DNA from: Candidatus Bathycorpusculum grumuli
Lineage (GTDB): Archaea > Thermoproteota > Bathyarchaeia > Bathyarchaeales > Bathycorpusculaceae
Reading direction: 5' to 3'
NCBI GenBank assembly: GCA_009776805.1
Contig: WRNB01000001.1
Location: 1-34,286 of the forward strand
Length of the DNA: 34,286 nt
Shown: positions 25,851 to 32,736 of the stretch, in pieces
How the letters are laid out: every line of letters begins with the position of its first letter
Position numbering within the stretch: the first letter of the stretch is position 1
Translations under genes and position numbers: made by a program
Notes under the pieces: model-generated
The model's database searches: none
What the model was told of the DNA's origin: nothing
Seen by the model: only the letters and a program-made list of their open reading frames with translations

Positions 25851-27178
25851 TGTGTGGGGTGTTGTTTGTGTTGTTTGTGCGTAGGGCGTTTCGATCGGTT
25901 TTTAGGCGGTGGGCGCGTTCTGTTTTAGTGGTTGGGGTTTTGTGTTTTATTTTTGCTTTGTTGGTTTCTATTCCTCCTAGTTTGGAGACGAGTCGGGTGG
26001 CTACGCAGCGGTCTATTGATGTTTTGTCTGCTAATGCTATGGAGGTTAATGCTACGGTTGGGTTGGTGGCTACACAGATTAGTTGTCGGTTGCCTGAAGT
26101 TTCTGTGCCCTTGTCTGAGGATGATAATAAAACTGTGGTGGTGCAACCGTTTATGAATATGACGCAGTACACAAGCAACATTACAGAGATTCCACATGTT
26201 AAGTCTGTTTTTCCTGTGTATGAGACGGAAGTTAATGTGTCGGGGTTTGTGTTTGAGGTTTGTGGTTTGCCTGTGGAGGATTCTTCTTTGTTTAGTGTGG
26301 GTTCTCTTATGTTACCTTCCAACGTTTCTGAGGGTCGTAATTTGGAGGTTGGTGATGCTGGGGTGGTGGTGCTACAGGAGCATGTTGCCGACCATTTTAA
26401 CGTAGATGTGGGTGATGTTGTAAAAATTTTAGGCGGATCATTTCGGGTAATTGGGATTGAAGGTTACACCGCACTTAACAACACCGTGGTGTATGTGGGT
26501 CTTGGTGATGTTTGGGTGTTGACGGATAATGTGGGGAATGCTACAAGCGTTAGGGTTTTTGTTGATGATGTTTCAAATGTGGAGGAGGTTGCTAACTGTC
26601 TTAGTGTGACTTTTTCAGAGTTGTCGGTTTCTTTTTCTGCGGGGTTGGTTTATTCTGTTTTGCAGACGCAGGGTCAGACTGAGGCACAATTAACTTTGGC
26701 GCAGGAGACTTTGAGTCAGATTGAAAGCATGGGTGTAATGGAGTTGGGGATTGTGGTGGTGGTTGCTTGTTTTCTTGTATTATTTATCATGTTATATACT
26801 GTGCGAGAAAGAACAAAAGAAATTGGGACGCTGAAGGCACTGGGGGCTAGTGGTTGGTCTGTTTTGGGTCAGTTTGTGTTTGAGGGTGTTTTGCTTTGTT
26901 TTGTTGCAGGTTTGTTTAGTGTGGTGGTTAGTGTTGTTGGGGGTTCTTTTTTTGCTAATTTGCTTCTTCCTTCTCCTGTTGTTGGGGGTGAGAGTTCTTT
27001 ATCTTCAGGTGGTGTGGTTTTAGGTGAGGCTTCTTCACAAGCCATTTCAATAGTTTTAACGCCCGAGTTTGTGTTATTTGGTTTAGGTATTGCTGTATTG
27101 TTAGGTGCATTTGGCAGCTTGTATCCTGCATGGCGGGCATCAAGAACAAGACCAGCCGAAGCTATGCGCTACGAATAA
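25850..27178 (+). CDS. ABC transporter permease, FtsX/MacB type (second)
   Basis: About 442 residues, same architecture as the permease at 22418: N-terminal helix after FRRWARSVLVV, extracytoplasmic domain, then three helices with VRERTKEIGTLKALGAS and the end GSLYPAWRASRTRPAEAMRYE. The two share these signatures but have diverged extracytoplasmic domains, fitting a heterodimer driven by the single ATPase. The start is uncertain: no ATG lies near the beginning. TTG 25835 overlaps the propeller gene by 16 bp; GTG 25850 overlaps its stop by one base (TAGTG) and is my choice. The coding strand is strikingly T/G-rich compared with the core genes. No gene follows for 800 bp, so this ends the operon. 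Confidence 0.85.
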   Translation: MCGVLFVLFVRRAFRSVFRRWARSVLVVGVLCFIFALLVSIPPSLETSRVATQRSIDVLSANAMEVNATVGLVATQISCRLPEVSVPLSEDDNKTVVVQPFMNMTQYTSNITEIPHVKSVFPVYETEVNVSGFVFEVCGLPVEDSSLFSVGSLMLPSNVSEGRNLEVGDAGVVVLQEHVADHFNVDVGDVVKILGGSFRVIGIEGYTALNNTVVYVGLGDVWVLTDNVGNATSVRVFVDDVSNVEEVANCLSVTFSELSVSFSAGLVYSVLQTQGQTEAQLTLAQETLSQIESMGVMELGIVVVVACFLVLFIMLYTVRERTKEIGTLKALGASGWSVLGQFVFEGVLLCFVAGLFSVVVSVVGGSFFANLLLPSPVVGGESSLSSGGVVLGEASSQAISIVLTPEFVLFGLGIAVLLGAFGSLYPAWRASRTRPAEAMRYE

Positions 27179-27251
27179 CCCAATGTCATCAGGTTATCGT
27201 TAAATAAGAAAACTAAATTGCACAACTAAACAAAAACACAAAAACATAAAC

Positions 27252-27441
27252 AAACAAAAAACCATGAGTTCATAAGCATTGCACATGTTTTGTAGGTTGT
27301 TTTTTCACAATGATCTGAATTATTATGTGTCTATAAAAATATTTATAGTGTTTTTGTAACCAAAATGTTTGTTGTGATGTTACGAAAAAAAGTTACACTA
27401 TAATGTTTGTGCGCAGACTATAAATATATGGTTTTTTGTTT
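27252..27441. repeat. MITE-like element, copy B
   Basis: 190 bp bounded by perfect 14-bp inverted repeats: AAACAAAAAACCAT at 27252-27265 and its complement at 27428-27441. The interior matches the reverse complement of copy A (18,175-18,367), roughly three quarters identical by eye. No reading frame inside. TAAA lies near both outer flanks but I cannot fix a target duplication. Confidence 0.7.
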
Positions 27442-27501
27442 TAAATAGGTTTTGTTTTGTCATTGGTGATTTCTATTTGTTTTGTTTTATTAGTTTGTTT
27501 A

Positions 27502-27586
27502 GGTAGTCTCCGAAAGCCTTCTAAATATGGTTTGAACCGCTGATACGCCATGTTTAGGGGTAAAAGGTGGGTTTTCGGAGGTTGTC
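27502..27586. repeat. Two-part long hairpin, possible structured RNA or element
   Basis: CTCCGAAAGCC (27508-27518) pairs with GGTTTTCGGAG (27570-27580), with one G-U. Inside it CTAAATATGG (27521-27530) pairs with CCATGTTTAG (27548-27557), with one G-U, leaving a 17-nt apical loop; wobble pairing can extend the base to 27502/27586. The lower-stem right arm resembles TTTTTGGAGGTTGCC near 851-865. Confidence 0.4.
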
Positions 27587-27925
27587 TTTAGTGTTGTTTG
27601 TTTTTGTATTGCTAGTGTGTATTGTGTTGTTTTGTTGAATGTTTGTTTTTATGTTTTGTTTGGCGTGTTTGTTGTTTTGTGTGGTTTGAAGTTAGGGTGT
27701 TTGGTGTTTGTGTTTTGGTTAAGGAGCCTGCTAGGATGGTGAGTGCGATTTGTAGTAAGTTTGGTGTAGATTTGTCTTTCAGGGTTTTTGTTTGTGGTAA
27801 GAAATAATGCGGGAATTATGGTTTATGTGTTTTTTATGTTTGCTTCAACTATGATTCACAAAAACTATGTCCAAAAAAAATTGAACAGAGCGTATGAACT
27901 TTAAATTTGGTGAAAAGTTTGCTAC

Positions 27926-27936
27926 AATAATATAAG
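27926..27936 (+). promoter_or_regulatory. TATA box of the COG2403 gene
   Basis: CAATAATATAAGT lies about 45 bp before the ATG at 27977. The start site would fall near 27,958, leaving a short leader that contains GTGGAGG. Confidence 0.45.
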
Positions 27937-27976
27937 TAAGTGTGGTGTGTAAAGGTTTTAGTGGAGGAAAGATCTT

Positions 27977-29314
27977 ATGTCTCAACGAAAAATCATTATT
28001 ATTGGAGCGGCTGGACGCGATTTCCATAATTTTAATACATTTTTCCGGAATAATCTTGATTATAATGTGGTGGCGTTTACTGCTGCCCAAATTCCGGATA
28101 TAGCGAATAGAAAATACCCTGCTGAACTTGCTGGTAAGCTTTATCCTGAAGGAATTCCTATTTATGCCCAAGATGAACTTGAGTCAATCATCAAAAAATT
28201 TGATGTTGATGAATGTGTTTTTTCATATAGTGATGTTCCATACTCTGTGGTTATGGGTATTGGTGCGCAAGTAAATGCTGCTGGTGCAGATTTTTCTTTG
28301 ATGGGTTACAAAAATACTATGCTTAAAAGCACTAAACCAGTGGTTGCTGTTGGTGCGGTTCGTACAGGGTGTGGTAAAAGTCAAACTTCTCGGCGTGTTG
28401 CGGAGATATTGATGTCTTATGGGTTAAAAGTTATTGCGGTTCGTCATCCTATGCCATATGGTGATTTGGTTGCTCAGAAAGTGCAGCGTTTTGCTGATGT
28501 TGAAGATTTAAAAAAACATAATTGTACAATAGAAGAGATGGAGGAATATGAGCCTCATATTACTCGGGGGAATGTGATTTATGCTGGTGTGGATTATGAA
28601 GCGATTTTGTGTGCTGCTGAAAATGATCCAAATGGTTGTGATGTTATTTTATGGGATGGGGGTAATAACGATTTTCCATTTTTCCGTCCTGATTTGATGA
28701 TTACAGTGGTAGATCCGTTGCGGCCGGGTCATGAGCTTGCATATTATCCAGGTGAAGTGACATTACGTTTGGCTGATGTTGTGGTAATCAATAAGATTGA
28801 TAGTGCAGATTTTGATAATATTTTAACGGTTAGGAACAATATTGAGCGTGTAAATCCAAAAGCTACAGTGGTGGATGCTGCTTCAACTATTAGTGTAGAT
28901 AAACCAGATGTTATTCGAGGTAAGCGGGTGTTGGTGGTTGAAGATGGTCCAACATTGACTCATGGTGAAATGAAAATAGGTGCTGGTATTGTGGCTGCTC
29001 GTCGTTTTGGTGCTGCTGAAATTATTGATCCTAGGCCATATGCAGTTGGTAAGTTGTCTGAAACATACAGGATTTATCCAAATATTGGAAAATTGTTACC
29101 TGCCATGGGTTATGGTGAGCAACAGATGAATGATTTATCGGTAACTATTGATCGGACAGAATGTGATTCTGTTATTGTTGCAACACCAATTGACTTGGAA
29201 AGAATTATAAGAATTAATAAACCCGTTACACGTGTGAAATATAATTTACAGGAAATCGGTCACCCAAACATGGAAGACGTTTTAGAAAATTTTGTTAAAA
29301 AAATTAAAAAATGA
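27977..29314 (+). CDS. COG2403 P-loop protein, putative cyclic 2,3-diphosphoglycerate synthetase
   Basis: 445 residues. The N-terminal ~115 residues have a Rossmann-like start (KIIIIGAAGRDFHNFN); a P-loop GAVRTGCGKS follows at 126-135, then a DGGNNDFPFFRPDL segment, VVINKID (a G4-type NKxD motif) and a C-terminal region ending HPNMEDVLENF. The length fits the archaeal cyclic 2,3-diphosphoglycerate synthetase from methanogens (about 460 residues), and relatives are often given that name; others are called GTPases because of the NKID motif. The substrate cannot be decided from sequence alone. The start is firm: GTGGAGG about ten bases before the ATG. It is a single gene, followed by a T-rich tract. 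Confidence 0.75.
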   Translation: MSQRKIIIIGAAGRDFHNFNTFFRNNLDYNVVAFTAAQIPDIANRKYPAELAGKLYPEGIPIYAQDELESIIKKFDVDECVFSYSDVPYSVVMGIGAQVNAAGADFSLMGYKNTMLKSTKPVVAVGAVRTGCGKSQTSRRVAEILMSYGLKVIAVRHPMPYGDLVAQKVQRFADVEDLKKHNCTIEEMEEYEPHITRGNVIYAGVDYEAILCAAENDPNGCDVILWDGGNNDFPFFRPDLMITVVDPLRPGHELAYYPGEVTLRLADVVVINKIDSADFDNILTVRNNIERVNPKATVVDAASTISVDKPDVIRGKRVLVVEDGPTLTHGEMKIGAGIVAARRFGAAEIIDPRPYAVGKLSETYRIYPNIGKLLPAMGYGEQQMNDLSVTIDRTECDSVIVATPIDLERIIRINKPVTRVKYNLQEIGHPNMEDVLENFVKKIKK

Positions 29315-29329
29315 TTTAACCAAATTATT

Positions 29330-29392
29330 AAAAACATTTTTTAATTGTAATATTTTATTTTCTATTATTTTCTTTTTTTTATTTGTTAAACA
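29330..29392 (+). terminator. T-rich tract after the COG2403 gene
   Basis: Repeated runs of T (TTTTTT, TTTTATTTTC, CTTTTTTTTA) within 80 bp of the stop codon, the usual archaeal termination signal. No strong hairpin. Confidence 0.35.
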
Positions 29393-29528
29393 GTTTTAAT
29401 TTATTTAGGTAAAAGTCATTTTGGTTCTAACATGATTTTTAATTTGGATGTTTGTTCGTTAGAAGTTAACTGTTTAATCGATATGCTGATAAATGAAAAC
29501 GTTAACAAATATTTTAGGTAGAATTAAA

Positions 29529-30548
29529 ATGGTTAAAACTTATAATATTGCTGTCCTTAAAGGCGATGGAATTGGACCTGAAGTTACAGAGGCAACTATA
29601 AAAGTTCTTGATATGGTTCAAAACGTTTCAGCTTTTAAGCTTAATTATTTATATGGTGAAGCAGGTGCACACTGTATTGAAAAACACGGTACAAACCTTC
29701 CTGTTGAAACCGTTGAAATGATCAAAAAAACAGATGCGTGTCTTAAAGGTCCAATGACTACACTTGAGGAACCTGGCGCGCCAGTTAGTGTTGCAGTTAC
29801 TTTACGTCGAATGTTTGATTTGTATGCTAATGTTCGTCCATGTAAAAGTTTTCCAAGTATAGAATCTTTAAAGCCTGATATTGATTTAGTTGTAGTCAGG
29901 GAAAACACTGAAGGCTTATACTCAGGTCATGAAGCACTTATCGCGCCTGGAGTAAGTGTTGCTTTTCGTATAATCACTACTGAAGCATCAACCAAAGTTG
30001 CTGAATACGCTTTTAAATTGGCTATGCAACGTAAAAAACATTTAACATACATCCATAAAGGCAATATTTTACGTGTAACTGATGGTGTATTCAAAGATGC
30101 AGTGAAAGAAGTTCAAAAACGCTACCCAGAAGTCATAGTTGACGATTTACATATTGATGCTGCAACAATGCAATTAATCAAACAACCCGCTACATATGAT
30201 GTTATGGTAACCACAAACCTGTTTGGTGATATCATAAGCGATGAAGCAGCACAAGTAACTGGTAGTCTTGGTCTTGCAGCAGGTGCAAACATTGGCAAAA
30301 CGTATGGCATGTTTGAGCCTGTTCACGGAAGTGCGCCAAAATACACAGGTATGAATCGTGTAAACCCAATTGCAACTATACTTGCAGGTGCAATGATGCT
30401 TGATTATCTTGATGAAAAAGACGCGGCTAAAAAAATCGAAGCAGCAATAGTTGCAGTACTTGTTGAAGGAAAAATCCGTACAGCAGACTTGGGTGGAAAA
30501 TCAACAACAAGCGACATGACAGAAGCTATTATCAAAAAAATCAAATAG
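29529..30548 (+). CDS. Isocitrate/isopropylmalate dehydrogenase family
   Basis: 339 residues, decarboxylating beta-hydroxyacid dehydrogenase. GDGIGPEV is near the N-terminus; RENTEGLYSG carries the catalytic Tyr131; IHKGNILRVTDG carries the catalytic Lys; LHIDAATMQL and FGDIISDEAAQ hold the metal-binding aspartates. The cofactor loop reads HGSAPKYTGMNRVNP: Lys271-Tyr272 stand where NADP-isocitrate dehydrogenases have Lys-Tyr and where NAD-dependent isopropylmalate enzymes have Asp, so NADP and isocitrate are favoured, by inference. The substrate loop (APVSVAVTLRRMFDL) keeps the Ser of isocitrate dehydrogenases. I choose the ATG at 29529 after AGGTAGA; an ATG at 29493 would add 12 residues. 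The stop overlaps the end of the convergent RPA gene. Confidence 0.85.
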   Translation: MVKTYNIAVLKGDGIGPEVTEATIKVLDMVQNVSAFKLNYLYGEAGAHCIEKHGTNLPVETVEMIKKTDACLKGPMTTLEEPGAPVSVAVTLRRMFDLYANVRPCKSFPSIESLKPDIDLVVVRENTEGLYSGHEALIAPGVSVAFRIITTEASTKVAEYAFKLAMQRKKHLTYIHKGNILRVTDGVFKDAVKEVQKRYPEVIVDDLHIDAATMQLIKQPATYDVMVTTNLFGDIISDEAAQVTGSLGLAAGANIGKTYGMFEPVHGSAPKYTGMNRVNPIATILAGAMMLDYLDEKDAAKKIEAAIVAVLVEGKIRTADLGGKSTTSDMTEAIIKKIK

Positions 30549-31692
30549 CTTTAACCTTAAATTGAGTTCCACTGCGTGTGGTTAACTCTAAATTATTTCC
30601 CAACCCTTTTTTAACAAACCCATTTTCTACAACTACAGTATCACCAAGTTTCAAATCAAAAAACTGTTCAACTTGACTACGCCACACTGAAACCCTCACC
30701 GAACCCGTTTCATCCTTTAATTCAAAAGTAAACAACTTTACTTGCTCACCATTGCCCGTGGTTACCTCTTTTATAACATCAACATTTGAAACACATCCTT
30801 CAATATTAACAATGTCTCCCTCTTTCAAATCTGATATTTTAATCATGTGATGCATAATTGATTCTATTTGTACAAAACTTGACGAATCAACATGAACTTC
30901 AAAATTACCACCTTCTTTCTCTTTAACTTTACCATTAATCAAATACAGGCCAATTTTAGATTTAAGTTGTCCTTCTAACTCATCAACTTTTCCGTTCCAC
31001 ACAACAACTGTAATTTCTGCTGAATCATCTACAAGAGTGAAGCGTAAAAGTTTACCTTCTGTATTATCACCTTTAGTGAACGTTTTCGACCCAAACACCT
31101 CTTTAATAACACCAGATAAATGAACATTGTTGAAAGTGTTTGTAATCTCACTTATTTTTGTGGTAAATTTTTCTACACTTGGATAACTAATTTGTGATTC
31201 TTCATTAATTTCAATTCTACTTTTGACACCCAGATGCAATTCAACTTTACCATACTGGTCATCCTTTGTATAACCGTGTAAAAGCCTTACAATTTGTCCA
31301 ATTTGCAATTTGCCGTTTTCAACAATTTCTGTTTTTTCATTCCACAAAACAACGCGTATGATGCTATCTGTATCAACAATCATCAAATTAGCTAACTTGC
31401 CACTTTTTTCGCCACTGTTAAAACTGCGTGTTGGAAAAACAGCTACTACTTTGCCTTCAACAGAAACATCATTTAAACCAGAAAACAGGTGTCCTGATGA
31501 TAAAATTCTGGTGAATTCTATTTGTTTGGTAACTTCAATACCATGTTTTACAGCTATTAATCGTAGAATTGTTTCGTCACCTAGTAAACCGCCTGAGCGT
31601 TTTTTTTCATATGTGAGCATTTCTTGAATTTGTTGTTCAGACAGTTCTGGGTGTTTAGCAAGTATTGCTGCAATAATTTCTTCGGTTATCAT
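30541..31692 (-). CDS. rpa: RPA-like single-stranded DNA-binding protein
   Basis: 383 residues, replication protein A-like. An N-terminal helical domain of about 55 residues (LSEQQIQEMLTYEKKRSGGL, ending AVKHGIEV) precedes three OB-folds of about 100 residues: about 65-165 (VSVEGKVVAVFPTRSFNSGE, VVLWNEK), 170-265 (VHLSGVIKEVFGSKTFTKGD, VVVWNGK) and 275-383 (VNIEGCVSNVDVIKEV, VSVWRSQ). No C-terminal zinc finger. This three-OB layout is typical of archaeal RPA large-subunit proteins, which coat single-stranded DNA in replication and repair. A TATA-like box at 31,723-31,733 (minus strand) gives a short leader. The gene converges on the dehydrogenase, overlapping it by 8 bp with both stop codons inside the overlap. 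Confidence 0.88.
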   Translation of the reverse strand: MITEEIIAAILAKHPELSEQQIQEMLTYEKKRSGGLLGDETILRLIAVKHGIEVTKQIEFTRILSSGHLFSGLNDVSVEGKVVAVFPTRSFNSGEKSGKLANLMIVDTDSIIRVVLWNEKTEIVENGKLQIGQIVRLLHGYTKDDQYGKVELHLGVKSRIEINEESQISYPSVEKFTTKISEITNTFNNVHLSGVIKEVFGSKTFTKGDNTEGKLLRFTLVDDSAEITVVVWNGKVDELEGQLKSKIGLYLINGKVKEKEGGNFEVHVDSSSFVQIESIMHHMIKISDLKEGDIVNIEGCVSNVDVIKEVTTGNGEQVKLFTFELKDETGSVRVSVWRSQVEQFFDLKLGDTVVVENGFVKKGLGNNLELTTRSGTQFKVKAI

Positions 31693-31722
31693 TTTCTCTT
31701 TGTATGGAATAGTTTTTTGCTT

Positions 31723-31733
31723 GTTTATAGTTT
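31723..31733 (-). promoter_or_regulatory. rpa: TATA box of the rpa gene
   Basis: Minus-strand AAACTATAAAC lies 31-41 bp before the rpa ATG at 31692, fitting a leader of only a few bases to 15 nt. Confidence 0.4.
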
Positions 31734-32254
31734 GCGTTTAAATGGTGTGTTTTGCTTAAATTTATTAAAACTTTAAAATAACTATTTTTGGTGTGGTTGA
31801 ATTTTTTTATGTTGTATTTTGTGTTATTTCTTTTAATTTGGTAGTGTTTGGGTTAGTTGGTAGGTGTGTTGGGGTAGGGTGTGGTGTTGTGTGTTAGTAG
31901 TGTAGTGTTAATGTTTGTGGAGTGTATGTGTTGTGGAGGTGTAAAAATTGTGAAATTTGAGGGCAAGTCATAAAATGGATTAAACGATATTTTTTTGAAA
32001 AATCAAAAACTTGAATAAATCAACACCAGTTTTGTGTATAAGTAATGGTTTAGAAAGCCTAATTCTCAGTTGGTTGGGGTGGTGTTTGTTGGGGTGGTTT
32101 TGTTTGTGTTGTCTAAGATGTATGGTTGTTGAGGTTTGTGGGTGGGTGGGAGTGTTTGTGTGTTTTGCCTAAGAAGACAGGAAATCTATGATTTTTTTTG
32201 ATTTGCTTAAAATTTCATAGGGGTAACTTTGAAAAGTTACGGATATAAAGATTT
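31734..32254. other. T/G-rich gene-free stretch
   Basis: Plus strand strongly T/G-rich (31,790-32,170) with no credible gene on either strand. A 7-bp hairpin, GTAACTT-TGAA-AAGTTAC, lies at 32,223-32,240, next to GGATATAAAG, a TATA-like sequence before the decayed frame at 32,255. Confidence 0.45.
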
Positions 32255-32640
32255 TTGGAGCAACAAGGGGCTATTTTGAAAGAATATCACAAGAATGCAC
32301 TTATGATTAAATGTCAGCCCAAGCAACGCGAACCTGACGCGCCTCAAATGACCCTAAAACAGGATGACCAAAGACTTAGACTTTTTAACCTACTCGTAAA
32401 AAAGAAAGCTGAAAAAATGAGAAAAGAAGAATATGTGAAAATTAGGTGAATAAAGCCGTAGAAAATACTTATCGCGTCATAGAGCAGGAAAAACAAGATT
32501 ATTTGATGTATCGGAAGCAGAGCTAAAAATGGTGAACCCACACGCTTAAGTCTGCTGCCTCGTACAAGGAGAAATCAAACAATAAGCGGAACAGTTAGAA
32601 ACGCGTTCTCTTCAAGGCGTTACACCCTAAAAAAGTAGTA
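32255..32640 (+). pseudogene. Decayed gene of unknown family
   Basis: A TTG-initiated 64-codon frame (GAILKEYHKNALMIKCQPKQ, RLRLFNLLVKKKAEKMRKEE) stops at 32,449. Protein-like sequence then continues in another frame: SRRKYLSRHRAGKTRLFDVS, EAELKMVNPHA, then, past a stop, VCCLVQGEIKQ and AEQLETRSLQGVTP. Charged, helix-forming composition across both parts suggests one gene broken by a frameshift and stops. No family recognised; it could equally be two overlapping short frames. Confidence 0.4.
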
Positions 32641-32736
32641 CTGCCTTTGTAGGCGACAATTGACAAACAAATTACCATCTACACAAGGCGAAACAATTTT
32701 TTTCCCTTTAGTATCCTAAATTTTCTGAGATAGGCA

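Larger units (their letters stand above)
27179..27976. other. Spacer with MITE copy B and a long hairpin
   Basis: 800 bp between the ABC cluster and the COG2403 gene. It holds the MITE-like copy B, a two-part hairpin (27,502-27,586), T/G-rich sequence (27,590-27,800) and the promoter of the next gene. A short frame ending at 27,807 reads KEPARMVSAICSKFGVDLSF, faintly like an HPr segment, but it lacks the active-site His and a credible start. Confidence 0.45.

Noticed and set aside
27622-27807. 61-codon frame with an HPr-like segment near its end
   Set aside because: The resemblance (PARMVSAICSKF) is short, the active-site histidine is missing and the first half is T/G-rich noise.
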